In this document: piece after piece, positions 15,485 through 24,633 of the stretch
Position numbering within the stretch: the stretch's first letter is position 1
Layout: each line of letters starts with the position of its first letter
Assembly: GCF_000981805.1 (NCBI RefSeq)
Contig: NZ_CP011132.1
Location: forward strand, 3,968,001 to 4,032,000
Source of the DNA: Citrobacter amalonaticus Y19
GTDB taxonomy: Bacteria > Pseudomonadota > Gammaproteobacteria > Enterobacterales > Enterobacteriaceae
DNA: 64,000 nt
Direction of reading: 5' to 3'
Notes under the pieces: generated by a model
The model's input: the letters and a program-made list of their open reading frames with translations, nothing else
Told to the model about the DNA's origin: nothing
The model's database searches: none
Program-made: the position numbers and the translations under genes

Positions 15485-16723
15485 TCATTCTGTCGAGACC
15501 AATCTGGGCGTAATAAATACCACCAGCTCGCGACGCTCACTTTCTTTCCCGTCATGACGAAAGAGTTGTCCAAACCAGGGGATGTCACCTAACAGCGGAA
15601 TACTGTCTTTACCGGTTTTATTCTTGTTTGAAAAAATGCCGCCCAGCGCCAGCGTCTCTCCGCTTTTCACCTCGACCTGTGTTTCAATCTCCTGCTTATC
15701 GATTGCCAGTACTTCACCGTCTGCCTGTTGCAGCACCTGCCCCGGCATGTTCTGGCTGATGCGCAACTTCAGGCGGATCCGCCCCTTCGGTAAAACCGTC
15801 GGGGTGACTTCCATCCCAAGTACGGCTTCTTTAAATTCAACCGACGTTGCGCCGCTTTCGCCGCTGGAAACCTGATAGGGGATCTCACTCCCCTGCTTGA
15901 TACTCGCAGGCTGTAGATGGGAAGCCAGCAGACGCGGGCTGGCGATAATGTCGAGCTGCTGCTGTTGCTCCAGCGCGGACAGTTCCAGATCCAGCAGCCG
16001 ACCATTAATACGACCAATATTAAACCCGATGCGGGTGGTGGCATTTGCAACCGAGAGATCGCTGGCTATCGTCGTCACTTGTCCCACGGCACCGGTCTTC
16101 GTTGCATCTGCCAGCGTCCATTTCACCCCCAGCTCACGCAGGCTTTTTTCATTAATGGTCACGATATGCGCCGCCAGCTCAACCTGTTCTATCGGGAGGT
16201 CCATTTGCGCCACCCACTGTTCCATCAGTGCCAGCGTCGGCGGGTTGTCCCTGACCAGCAACCGGTTAGTACGCTTATCCACCGTAAGACTGCCTTTGGC
16301 ACTCAACAGTTTGCCCCCCGCTTTCGCCAGTTCAGTGGCATCGGCGTAATGCAGGGCAATGTGCCGACTTTCCAGCGGTAAATTCGCCTGACGTCGTGCG
16401 ATCTCCGCCTCCTGCCGCGCCGCCTCTTCGCTCTGCCAGCTCTCGGAATGCACATGCAAAACCGAGCCTTCCTGACGCAGTACCAGTCCGGCGCTCTTCA
16501 CCACCGTCTGGAGCGCTAGTTTCCACGGGACGTCTGTCAGATGCAGTGACACCACGCCGCTGACGTCTGGCGATACCACGAGGTTTTTCCGCTCCTGTTC
16601 GGCCAGCGCCTGAAGTACCTGCGTGACGGGAACGTCATCCACCACCAGCGTCACGTTCTGCGTTTTTCCGGCCAGAGCCGACTGCAGGACGGCTATCAAC
16701 GCCACCAGTATCCATTGCTTCAT
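15485..16723 (-). CDS. hofQ: HofQ, secretin-like protein for DNA uptake/use
   Basis: 412 residues starting MKQWILVALIAVLQSALAG, a signal peptide. I chose the ATG at 16723, which has AAGGAGAGG four nucleotides upstream and matches the E. coli length; a longer frame opening lies within hofP. It has an N-terminal STN/secretin-N part and a C-terminal secretin core (IIASPRLLASHLQ, VEVKSGETLALGGIF, LLGDIPWFGQLF, RRELVVFITPRLV). HofQ is the ComE/PilQ homologue. In E. coli it is needed to use DNA as a nutrient. It is the last gene of hofMNOPQ and overlaps hofP by 89 nt. Confidence 0.96.
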   Translation of the reverse strand: MKQWILVALIAVLQSALAGKTQNVTLVVDDVPVTQVLQALAEQERKNLVVSPDVSGVVSLHLTDVPWKLALQTVVKSAGLVLRQEGSVLHVHSESWQSEEAARQEAEIARRQANLPLESRHIALHYADATELAKAGGKLLSAKGSLTVDKRTNRLLVRDNPPTLALMEQWVAQMDLPIEQVELAAHIVTINEKSLRELGVKWTLADATKTGAVGQVTTIASDLSVANATTRIGFNIGRINGRLLDLELSALEQQQQLDIIASPRLLASHLQPASIKQGSEIPYQVSSGESGATSVEFKEAVLGMEVTPTVLPKGRIRLKLRISQNMPGQVLQQADGEVLAIDKQEIETQVEVKSGETLALGGIFSNKNKTGKDSIPLLGDIPWFGQLFRHDGKESERRELVVFITPRLVSTE

Positions 16724-17039
16724 TAACCTCTCCTTGTCTTTGCCACTGCCACTGGGGCGGGTCACACTCTTTACCCGTGCTCACAGTCAACGTTAGGGCG
16801 GTGAGTTGCACGACTGTCCAGCCGTTATCCAGAACTTCATGATGCTCGACACGCCACCAGCGGTGCTGCCCGTCCTGCAACAGGCCAATGTTGCGCTCAC
16901 CCCGGCTCACCATCCCCTGATATCGCCATTGGGCCAGTTCTGCGCCATGACAACGATCGTCTGGTTGGCGAAATGGATCGCGCATGCCGGTCAGCATCAG
17001 CAATGAAAAGGCCACCAGCAGCCCGTCCCTAACCCTCAT
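16635..17039 (-). CDS. hofP: HofP, pilus-assembly-like (PilP-type) protein
   Basis: 134 residues, the E. coli HofP length. It has a short hydrophobic N-terminal segment (MRVRDGLLVAFSLLMLTGMRDPF) and the GMVSRGERNIGLLQDGQHRWWRVE beta-rich core of PilP-type proteins. The C-terminus is hydrophilic (GRKNAERDAGGG). Its last 89 nt overlap the start of hofQ in another frame. It is likely an inner-membrane-anchored connector between HofMNO and the HofQ secretin (inference from PilP). Confidence 0.92.
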   Translation of the reverse strand: MRVRDGLLVAFSLLMLTGMRDPFRQPDDRCHGAELAQWRYQGMVSRGERNIGLLQDGQHRWWRVEHHEVLDNGWTVVQLTALTLTVSTGKECDPPQWQWQRQGEVNEAMDTGGVDSRPAVGSGRKNAERDAGGG

Positions 17040-17487
17040 GGAAAGACTCCAGAGTGAGCGTCAACACCCGTTCGTCATTTTCCGCCTTCAGCGAGAATCC
17101 ACTCACTGACATGCCTCGCGTCGCCAGATAACCAAATAACGACACCACCGCCTCCCACGGCGCCTGCACCGCAAGTTCACCCCCCTGCGCCGACGGCTGC
17201 CAGTGCAGCAACTGCACATTCGGCACCTGAATCGAGAGGGGGGAAAACGGCGGCGTTTGCGGTGTCGATGAAACCTGCGACTCTGTCAGCGCGCCGGAGA
17301 GGTGATACAGCGTTGGCCTGATCTGGCGGTTCGCCGCCCGTTGCAGGTTAAGCGCATCATCGCCGTCCATTCCCGGAAAGTGCAGAAAAAACGTTGCGAG
17401 CGCACTTAGCGCAGCTACCCAACTTAACCAGCAGACAACGCGGGTGCGAGGCGAGAAGGCACACCAGACGTCAAAGAGAATGGTCAT
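17029..17487 (-). CDS. hofO: HofO, PilO-type DNA-use protein
   Basis: 152 residues; I recall about 146 in E. coli. It has one N-terminal membrane helix (VVCWLSWVAALSALATFFL) and a periplasmic remainder with LLHWQPSAQGGELAVQAPWEA, well conserved with E. coli HofO. It overlaps hofN by 17 nt and hofP by 11 nt. It corresponds by position to PilO in pilMNOPQ clusters. Confidence 0.93.
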   Translation of the reverse strand: MTILFDVWCAFSPRTRVVCWLSWVAALSALATFFLHFPGMDGDDALNLQRAANRQIRPTLYHLSGALTESQVSSTPQTPPFSPLSIQVPNVQLLHWQPSAQGGELAVQAPWEAVVSLFGYLATRGMSVSGFSLKAENDERVLTLTLESFHEG

Positions 17488-18010
17488 GCACTTCTCTCCA
17501 TTTCAGCCGGTACTGAAACTGCCAGTACCCCTGCGCATCACGCAGGGTGGCACCGGTGTGGTTTATCTCAAACACCGGCGAGTCGCGCAGGGTGGTTTCC
17601 AGCGCACTGAGCGCAGAAAAGGTGAGCGCTTTTCCGCTGAGCGCCAGCGTGCTCTGCTGGTAGTCCATGCTGGTCAGCCAGACCTGCGCGGGTAAGCTTA
17701 ACGCAAGGTTTTCCAGCGCCGACTGCCAGCGACGGGTCTGCTCTCGCAATCTGTCTCGTTGAATGGTCTGCTGCGCCTGACGTTGACGCACCTCTAGCCG
17801 GGGCTTCACGGTCGTCAGTGCTGTGGCGAGTTTCTGCTCCGCACGTAGTAAGACCCCATTCACCCGCCCGTCCATGCTGCGAACGGCGTATCCGCTCAGC
17901 ATTAGCGCCAGCGCAATCGCTGCGGATGCGCTGAACAGCCCGCTCCACAAACGCAGACAGGCACCACGTCGCTGTTGTCGCCAGGGCAAAAAATTGACAG
18001 GGGATTGCAT
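17471..18010 (-). CDS. hofN: HofN, PilN-type DNA-use protein
   Basis: 179 residues, equal to E. coli HofN. MQSPVNFLPWRQQRR is the conserved cytoplasmic INFLPWR motif, which in PilN contacts PilM. A membrane helix (SASAAIALALMLSGYAV) follows, then a coiled-coil-like periplasmic stretch rich in Arg/Gln/Glu. The start codon shares one base with the hofM stop (TGATG), and the end overlaps hofO by 17 nt. Confidence 0.94.
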   Translation of the reverse strand: MQSPVNFLPWRQQRRGACLRLWSGLFSASAAIALALMLSGYAVRSMDGRVNGVLLRAEQKLATALTTVKPRLEVRQRQAQQTIQRDRLREQTRRWQSALENLALSLPAQVWLTSMDYQQSTLALSGKALTFSALSALETTLRDSPVFEINHTGATLRDAQGYWQFQYRLKWREVHDHSL

Positions 18011-18789
18011 CAGCGCATTCCCCCCAACGCCAGTCCCAGCGCAACGGCGAAAGCGTGACCTTCCACGGGCACGGGAGGTTGACGAATTGAAACCGCCTGC
18101 CAGGGGTCAAACCCCTCTTTTGCGCAGAGCGCCACCTCTTCGGAGCGGAGGGAAAGCGCAGCGGCCAGGTCGTGAATATGGGTGATTTCTGTCAGCGACT
18201 TTCGTCCCCAGGCGTTACGCGTCGCCCACAACCACTGCGTGTCATCGCGCCACGCCAGGCAGGGCTGTTCCGGGGAAAGAAAAGGCAGCAGACGCTGCAA
18301 GGCGCAGGCATCCGGCGTGATCGCCGTGACGTCTATGCCAAGTGTTTTCGCCAGCGTCAACAGGCCTGAAATCTCTTTGTCCTGGGCGGCGGTAACCGTA
18401 TAGGCCGGGACGAGCGCATCTTCACTATAATCAAATCGCAGTGCAGCCGATTCCATGTCCAGTTCACGCGCCATCGACCCGGTCAGCCAGGCGGTTTGTT
18501 CGCGCTCGCGAAGTGACATTGACGGGCGGGGAAAGCGTTTTTGCCGCGTCCGACTCGCGGGAAAAGAGAGGTGAATATGGTGGCGTTGCGGCAGCTCGCG
18601 ACTCCACGGTTGTAACACCGCCACAAGCTGTTCGGCGTCGTGGAAATGCCCGTCGTTGATCGTCGGTTTCGCCAGCGGCAAACGCCACCAGCGCTGTAGA
18701 TACCAGCCCGACGCGCCGCGAACAACGGCAACCGCCAGGACCTCCTGTGGCTGAATGTGCAGGCCGACTTGCCAGAATCTGAAAGCCAT
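18010..18789 (-). CDS. hofM: HofM, PilM-type actin-like protein
   Basis: 259 residues starting MAFRFWQVGLHIQPQEVLAVAVVRG, the E. coli length. Fifteen further codons upstream are possible but have no support. It belongs to the PilM/FtsA-like ATPase superfamily and is predicted to be cytoplasmic, binding the HofN N-terminus. It heads the hofMNOPQ cluster and is divergent from mrcA. In E. coli the cluster is linked to using extracellular DNA as a carbon source rather than to a visible pilus. Confidence 0.95.
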   Translation of the reverse strand: MAFRFWQVGLHIQPQEVLAVAVVRGASGWYLQRWWRLPLAKPTINDGHFHDAEQLVAVLQPWSRELPQRHHIHLSFPASRTRQKRFPRPSMSLREREQTAWLTGSMARELDMESAALRFDYSEDALVPAYTVTAAQDKEISGLLTLAKTLGIDVTAITPDACALQRLLPFLSPEQPCLAWRDDTQWLWATRNAWGRKSLTEITHIHDLAAALSLRSEEVALCAKEGFDPWQAVSIRQPPVPVEGHAFAVALGLALGGMR

Positions 18790-18909
18790 TGCTGATGATC
18801 TCCTTATCACCCGTCGCTCTCGCGGGTATATCAATGCGTCTGGCTTGCCTTTATACTACCGCGCGGTTGTTTATAAACTGCCCAAATGAAACTAAATGGG
18901 AAATCTCCG

Positions 18910-21462
18910 GTGAAGTTCGTAAAGTATTTATTGATCCTTGCAGTATGTTGCATCCTGCTGGGAGCAGGCTCGATTTATGGCCTCTATCGCTATATTGAGC
19001 CACAGTTACCTGACGTCGCGACGCTTAAAGATGTGCGTTTGCAGATCCCGATGCAGGTTTACAGCGCAGATGGCGAGCTCATCGCGCAATATGGTGAGAA
19101 ACGTCGTATTCCGGTGACGCTCAGTCAGATCCCGCCGGAAATGGTTAAAGCCTTTATCGCCACAGAAGACAGTCGCTTCTATGAGCACCACGGCGTTGAT
19201 CCGGTGGGGATCTTCCGTGCGGCCAGCGTCGCGCTGTTCTCCGGCCACGCCTCTCAGGGCGCGAGTACCATCACGCAGCAGCTTGCGAGAAACTTCTTCC
19301 TCAGCCCCGAACGCACGCTGATGCGTAAGATTAAGGAAGTGTTCCTGGCGATCCGCATTGAGCAACTGCTGAGCAAAGATGAGATCCTCGAACTCTACCT
19401 GAACAAGATCTATCTCGGTTACCGCGCCTATGGCGTCGGAGCGGCGGCACAGGTCTATTTCGGTAAATCCGTCGACCAGCTTGATCTGGGTGAGATCGCG
19501 GTGATTGCCGGGCTGCCGAAAGCGCCGTCCACCTTTAACCCGCTCTATTCGATGGACCGTGCGATCGCACGCCGCAACGTGGTGCTGTCGCGTATGCTGA
19601 GCGAAGGGTATATCACCCAGGCGCAGTATGATCAGGCGCGTAATGAGCCGATCGACGCCAACTATCATGCGCCAGAAATCGCCTTCTCCGCCCCGTATCT
19701 GTCAGAGATGGTGCGTCAGGAGATGTACAGCCGTTACGGCGAAAACGCCTATGAAGACGGTTATCGCATTTACACCACCATTACCCGCAAAGTGCAGCAG
19801 GCTGCGCAACAGGCGGTACGTAATAACGTGCTGGACTACGACATGCGCCACGGCTATCGCGGCCCGGCCAATGTGCTGTGGAAAGTGGGTGAAACCGCGT
19901 GGGACAGTAAGAAAATCACCGATACGCTGAAAGCGCTGCCAACCTACGGGCCGCTGTTGCCTGCGGTGATCACCAGTGCTAATCCGCAGGAAGCGACGGC
20001 GACGCTGGCAGATGGCACGTCGGTCTCTCTGCGAATGGATGGCATTCGTTGGGCGCGTCCTTATCGCTCAGATACCCAGCAGGGTCCGACGCCGCGTAAA
20101 GTGACTGACGCGGTACAGACCGGTCAGCAGATCTGGGTACGGAAGATGGGCGACGCCTGGTGGCTGGCGCAGGTCCCGGATGTGAACTCCGCGCTGGTCT
20201 CTATCAATCCGAAAAACGGGGCCGTGCTGGCGCTGGTCGGCGGCTTTGACTTTAATCAGAGCAAGTTCAACCGTGCCACCCAGGCACTGCGTCAGGTCGG
20301 TTCTAACATTAAGCCGTTCCTCTACACCGCCGCGATGGATAAAGGTCTGACGCTGGCGAGCATGCTGAACGACGTGCCCATCTCCCGCTGGGATGCCGGT
20401 GCCGGTTCCGACTGGCGTCCGAAGAACTCGCCACCGCAGTACGCCGGTCCGATTCGTTTACGTCAGGGGCTGGGTGAATCGAAAAACGTGGTGATGGTAC
20501 GCGCCATGCGAGCAATGGGCGTGGACTACGCGGCGGAATATCTGCAACGTTTCGGCTTCCCGGCACAAAACATTGTGCACACCGAATCCCTGGCGCTGGG
20601 CTCCGCGTCCTTTACCCCGTTACAGGTGGCGCGCGGTTATGCGGTGATGTCGAACGGTGGCTTCCTGGTCGACCCGTATTTCATCAGCAAGATTGAAACA
20701 GACCAGAACGGCGTGATTTTCGAAGCGAAGCCGAAGATTGCCTGTCCGGAATGCGATATCCCGGTGATTTACGGTGATACGCAGAAATCCAACGTTCTGG
20801 AAAACAGCAATGTGGAAGATGTCGCCATTTCTGGTGAACAGCAAAACGCTGCCGTGCCAATGCCCAAACTGGAGCAGGCAAATCAGGCGTTAGTGGCACA
20901 AACCGGGGCGCAAGAGTATGCACCGCATGTGATCAACACGCCGCTGGCCTTCCTGATTAAAAGCGCGTTGAACACCAACATTTTCGGCGAATCCGGCTGG
21001 ATGGGCACCGGTTGGCGTGCGGGTCGCGATCTGAATCGACATGATATCGGCGGAAAAACCGGAACGACCAACAGCTCGAAAGACGCCTGGTTCTCCGGCT
21101 ACGGTCCGGGGGTAGTCACCTCCGTGTGGATTGGGTTTGACGATCACCGCCGTGATCTGGGACGCACCACCGCCTCTGGCGCGATCAAAGATCAGATCTC
21201 CGGCTACGAAGGCGGCGCGAAGAGTGCGCAACCCGCATGGGATGCCTACATGAAAGCGGTGCTGGAAGGGGTTCCTGAAGAGCCGCTGACACCGCCACCG
21301 GGTATCGTCACGGTCAATATCGATCGCAGTACCGGGCAACTGGCGAATGGCGGTAACAGCCGTGCAGAATATTTCATCGAAGGCACCCAGCCGACACAGC
21401 AGGCGGTGCATGAGGTGGGGACGGCCATCATTGACGGTGGCGAGACACACGAACTGTTCTAA
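18910..21462 (+). CDS. mrcA: Penicillin-binding protein 1A
   Basis: 850 residues from GTG at 18910 (MKFVKYLLILAVCCILLGAGS), equal to E. coli PBP1A. An in-frame ATG at 18886 would add eight residues but has no evident ribosome-binding site. An N-terminal membrane anchor is followed by the GT51 glycosyltransferase (ATEDSRFYEHHGVDPVG with Glu86; GASTITQQLARN). The C-terminal transpeptidase has SNIK with catalytic Ser465, and KTGTTN. It polymerises and cross-links peptidoglycan during elongation. It is divergent from hofM, with a terminator and a REP after the gene. Confidence 0.97.
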   Translation: MKFVKYLLILAVCCILLGAGSIYGLYRYIEPQLPDVATLKDVRLQIPMQVYSADGELIAQYGEKRRIPVTLSQIPPEMVKAFIATEDSRFYEHHGVDPVGIFRAASVALFSGHASQGASTITQQLARNFFLSPERTLMRKIKEVFLAIRIEQLLSKDEILELYLNKIYLGYRAYGVGAAAQVYFGKSVDQLDLGEIAVIAGLPKAPSTFNPLYSMDRAIARRNVVLSRMLSEGYITQAQYDQARNEPIDANYHAPEIAFSAPYLSEMVRQEMYSRYGENAYEDGYRIYTTITRKVQQAAQQAVRNNVLDYDMRHGYRGPANVLWKVGETAWDSKKITDTLKALPTYGPLLPAVITSANPQEATATLADGTSVSLRMDGIRWARPYRSDTQQGPTPRKVTDAVQTGQQIWVRKMGDAWWLAQVPDVNSALVSINPKNGAVLALVGGFDFNQSKFNRATQALRQVGSNIKPFLYTAAMDKGLTLASMLNDVPISRWDAGAGSDWRPKNSPPQYAGPIRLRQGLGESKNVVMVRAMRAMGVDYAAEYLQRFGFPAQNIVHTESLALGSASFTPLQVARGYAVMSNGGFLVDPYFISKIETDQNGVIFEAKPKIACPECDIPVIYGDTQKSNVLENSNVEDVAISGEQQNAAVPMPKLEQANQALVAQTGAQEYAPHVINTPLAFLIKSALNTNIFGESGWMGTGWRAGRDLNRHDIGGKTGTTNSSKDAWFSGYGPGVVTSVWIGFDDHRRDLGRTTASGAIKDQISGYEGGAKSAQPAWDAYMKAVLEGVPEEPLTPPPGIVTVNIDRSTGQLANGGNSRAEYFIEGTQPTQQAVHEVGTAIIDGGETHELF

Positions 21463-21464
21463 AT

Positions 21465-21490
21465 AAAAAAGGCGCTGCGGCGCCTTTTTT
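21465..21490 (+). terminator. Terminator after mrcA
   Basis: AAAAAAGGCGCTGCGGCGCC followed by TTTTTT. The GGCGC/GCGCC stem with A and T flanks is a strong bidirectional intrinsic terminator, so it may also serve nudE on the other strand. Confidence 0.88.
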
Positions 21491-21505
21491 ACTGCTGGTA
21501 TTATC

Positions 21506-21537
21506 GCCGGATGGCGGCTACGCCTTATCCGGCCTAC
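21506..21537. repeat. REP element between mrcA and nudE
   Basis: GCCGGATGGCGGCTACGCC followed by TTATCCGGCCTAC, a typical single REP palindrome lying between convergent genes. Confidence 0.85.
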
Positions 21538-21550
21538 ACCGCTATTTGCC

Positions 21551-22111
21551 CTACAACCGTCCCTGCCCTTTCAACCATTCACGCACGAGGAACAATGCGC
21601 TCACGTTTCGCGCTTCGGTGAAATCGGGGTCTTCCAGCAAATCCATCAGATGCGCCAGCGGCCAGCGCACCTGTGGCAGCGGCTCTGGCTCATCGCCTTC
21701 CAGCGACTCGGGATAAAGATCTTCAGCCACCACAATATTCATCTTGCTGGAGAAGTAAGACGGCGCCATGCTGAGTTTTTTCAAAAAGGTCAGATCGTTT
21801 GCCCCAAAGCCGACCTCTTCTTTCAGTTCCCGGTTCGCCGCTTCAAACACGCTTTCGCCGGGGTCGATCAACCCTTTGGAAAAGCCCAGCTCATAGGACT
21901 CCGTTCCCACTGCGTATTCACGAATCAGGATCAGATTACCGTCGACAATCGGCACAATCATTACCGCTTCACGGGTAGAGGGACGCATCCGCTCATAGAC
22001 GCGACGCACGCCGTTGCTGAATTCGAGGTCCACGCTTTCAACACTAAATAGCCGCGACTGCGCGACCGTTTCGACGTTCAGAATGGTGGGTTTTTGTAAT
22101 GATTTGCTCAT
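21551..22111 (-). CDS. nudE: ADP compounds hydrolase NudE (Nudix)
   Basis: 186 residues. The Nudix box GLIDPGESVFEAANRELKEE continuing VGFG (G-x5-E-x7-RE-x2-EE) is intact near residues 80-103. It hydrolyses ADP-ribose, NADH and Ap3A-type dinucleotides. It is convergent with mrcA and divergent from igaA, as in E. coli. The start ATG at 22111 gives MSKSLQKPTILNVETVAQSRLF. Confidence 0.97.
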   Translation of the reverse strand: MSKSLQKPTILNVETVAQSRLFSVESVDLEFSNGVRRVYERMRPSTREAVMIVPIVDGNLILIREYAVGTESYELGFSKGLIDPGESVFEAANRELKEEVGFGANDLTFLKKLSMAPSYFSSKMNIVVAEDLYPESLEGDEPEPLPQVRWPLAHLMDLLEDPDFTEARNVSALFLVREWLKGQGRL

Positions 22112-22435
22112 CGTGAGAATCTATGCCGTGAAATCAGTCGTTATTGTGCGATACGCAACACGGTTTCGGCAATGCGAATTGCCGGTTATTTACATTTATG
22201 TAACCTAATAAAAATAAAATTCCTATTTCAAATTAAAAGTCAATAGGTTGAAATAGGTCCAGGAATTTGCTGATATTCCGCTTTTGCAGGTTTTGCTATC
22301 ATCTGCATTCACTGGGATGCGCTGAAAAATGCTCAAGTTCAACTCCATGCTTGCCGATAGCCAACCACGGAATCACGTTTATTGTGACAGGGTGCGACTG
22401 ACCACGCCTGACAGATTAAGTAAGATGGGGAAAGC
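22112..22435. other. Intergenic region between nudE and igaA
   Basis: 324 nt between divergent genes. An A/T-rich block (about 22190-22260) lies in the middle. No gene or recognised operator was seen. It must hold both promoters. Confidence 0.5.
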
Positions 22436-24568
22436 ATGAGCACCATTGTGATTTTTTTAGCGGCGTTGCTGGTCTGCTCATTGCTGACCTGGTGGCGACT
22501 TAACGTCCGGGCCAGACGGCGTAAACTGCCGTGGACGACCGCGTTCTCAGAGGCGGCGACGCGCAAGCTCACGCCGGAAGAGCGCAGCGCCGTTGAAAAT
22601 TATCTTGAAAGCCTGAGTCAAATCCAGCGGGTGCCCGGTCCGACGGGTGCCAGCGCGGCACCGGTTTCCCTGACGCTGAATGCTGAAAGCAATAGCGTCA
22701 TCATTCTGACCCACTCAATCACTCGCTACGGCATCACCACAGACGATCCGAATAAGTGGCGCTACTACCTCGATTCCGTTGAGGTTCACCTGCCGCCATT
22801 CTGGGAACAGTACATTAATGATGAAAACAGCGTTGAACTGATCCACACCGACACGCTGCCGCTGGTGATCTCACTGAATGGTCACTCCCTGCAAGAGTAT
22901 ATGCAGGAGGCGCGCGGTTACGCGCTGCAGCCTACCACGTCCACACAGGCGTCGATTCGCGGTGAAGAAAGCGAGCAGATTGAGCTGTTGAATATTCGTC
23001 AGGAGACGCATGAAGAGTATGCGCTCAGTCGCCCGGCCGGTTTTCGCGAAGCGCTGCTGATCGTCGCCGCCTTCCTGTTGTTCTTTTTCTGTCTGGTGAC
23101 GCCGGACGTCTTTGTACCGTGGATGGTGGGTGGAGCCGTGCTGTTGCTGGCAGCAGGATTGTGGGGGCTATTCGCTCCGCCGTCGAAAACGGCGCTGCGT
23201 GAAATTCACTGTCTGCGTGGAACGCCGCGCCGCTGGGGACTGTTTGGCGAAAATGACCAGGAGCAGATAAACAATATCTCGCTGGGGATTATCGACCTGG
23301 TTTATCCCACTCACTGGCAGCCTTACATCGCGCAGGATCTCGGTCAGCAAACGGATATTGATATTTATCTCGATCGCCACGTTGTGCGTCAGGGACGGTT
23401 TTTATCCCTGCATGACGAGGTGAGAAACTTCCCGCTGCAACACTGGGTGCGCAGCACGATTATCGCCGGAGGTTCACTGCTGGTGCTGGTCATGCTGCTG
23501 TTCTGGATCCCGCTCGATATGCCGATTAAGTTCACGCTGTCGTGGATGAAGGGCGCACAAACCATCGAAGCGACCAGCGTAAAACAGCTCGAACAATCAG
23601 GTGTACGCGTCGGCGACACGCTGAACCTTCGCGGTACGGGCATGTGTAATATTCATGCGCAGGGCACCTGGAGCGCACAAACCAGTTCACCGTTTATGCC
23701 GTTTGACTGCTCGCAAATCATCTGGAATGACGCCCCCGCGCTGCCGTTGCCGGAATCCGATCTGGTGAACAAAGCCACCGCGCTCTCGCAGGCCGTTAAC
23801 CGTCAGTTGCATCCAAAGCCGGAAGAGGACTCCCGCGTCAGTGCCGCCTTGCGTTCCGCCATTCAGAAGTCTGGCATGGTGTTGTTAGATGACTTTGGCG
23901 ATATCGTCCTGAAAACTGCTGATTTGTGCGCGGCAGAAGATGAATGCGTACGCCTCAAAAATGCGCTGGTCAACCTGGGGAACAGCAAAGACTGGAGTGC
24001 GCTGGTGAAACGTGCCAACGCAGGCAAACTGGACGGCGTTAACGTTCTGCTGCGTCCTGTCAGCGCAGAATCGCTCGACAATCTGGTCACCACCTCGACC
24101 GCGCCCTTTATTACCCGCGAAACGGCCCGCGCCGCCCAGTCGTTGAACAGCCCCGCCCCCGGTGGATTCCTGATCGTCAGCGATGAAGGCAGCGATCTGG
24201 TCGATCAACCCTGGCCGACCGTATCGCTGTATGACTACCCGGCGCAGGAGCAGTGGAGTGCCTTCCAGCGACTGGCGCAAATGTTGATGAACACGCCGTT
24301 TAGCGCCGAAGGGATTGTTACCAATATTTATACTGACGCCAATGGCACACAGCATATCGGCCTGCATCGCATTCCCGATCGTTCCGGTTTGTGGCGTTAC
24401 CTCGGCACCACGCTGCTGATGCTGACGATGCTGGCCTGCGCACTCTATAATGGCGTACAGGCCTTCCGCCGCTATCAGCGCCATCGCACCCGTCTGATGG
24501 AGATTCAGCAGTACTATGAAAGCTGCCTGAATCCGAAGCTCATCAGCTCTCCGGAAAGCCTCATCTGA
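22436..24568 (+). CDS. igaA: IgaA, inner-membrane repressor of the Rcs phosphorelay
   Basis: 710 residues of the IgaA/YrfF family. Membrane helices: N-terminal IVIFLAALLVCSLLTWW; a pair near 205-245 (ALLIVAAFLLFFFCLVTP, MVGGAVLLLAAGLWGLF); one near 340-360 (GSLLVLVMLLFWIPL); and a last near 655-675 (TTLLMLTMLACALYNGV). The large periplasmic domain lies between the last two. IgaA contacts RcsD and RcsF and keeps RcsCDB off. It is essential in most enterics unless rcs is inactive. Cysteines in the periplasmic part (GMCNIHAQG, FDCSQ, DLCAAEDEC) fit its known disulfides. Confidence 0.97.
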   Translation: MSTIVIFLAALLVCSLLTWWRLNVRARRRKLPWTTAFSEAATRKLTPEERSAVENYLESLSQIQRVPGPTGASAAPVSLTLNAESNSVIILTHSITRYGITTDDPNKWRYYLDSVEVHLPPFWEQYINDENSVELIHTDTLPLVISLNGHSLQEYMQEARGYALQPTTSTQASIRGEESEQIELLNIRQETHEEYALSRPAGFREALLIVAAFLLFFFCLVTPDVFVPWMVGGAVLLLAAGLWGLFAPPSKTALREIHCLRGTPRRWGLFGENDQEQINNISLGIIDLVYPTHWQPYIAQDLGQQTDIDIYLDRHVVRQGRFLSLHDEVRNFPLQHWVRSTIIAGGSLLVLVMLLFWIPLDMPIKFTLSWMKGAQTIEATSVKQLEQSGVRVGDTLNLRGTGMCNIHAQGTWSAQTSSPFMPFDCSQIIWNDAPALPLPESDLVNKATALSQAVNRQLHPKPEEDSRVSAALRSAIQKSGMVLLDDFGDIVLKTADLCAAEDECVRLKNALVNLGNSKDWSALVKRANAGKLDGVNVLLRPVSAESLDNLVTTSTAPFITRETARAAQSLNSPAPGGFLIVSDEGSDLVDQPWPTVSLYDYPAQEQWSAFQRLAQMLMNTPFSAEGIVTNIYTDANGTQHIGLHRIPDRSGLWRYLGTTLLMLTMLACALYNGVQAFRRYQRHRTRLMEIQQYYESCLNPKLISSPESLI

Positions 24569-24577
24569 TAACATGTC

Positions 24578-24608
24578 TGCGGCACCGGGTGTGCTACCCT
24601 GTGCCGCA
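24578..24608 (+). terminator. Long hairpin between igaA and yrfG
   Basis: TGCGGCAC and GTGCCGCA arms enclose a nested GGGT/ACCC stem, then TCGCGTTTTATT. The shape suggests a terminator for igaA with partial read-through to yrfG. It ends about 25 nt before the yrfG start. Confidence 0.65.
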
Positions 24609-24633
24609 TCGCGTTTTATTCTGGAGAGTTCCC

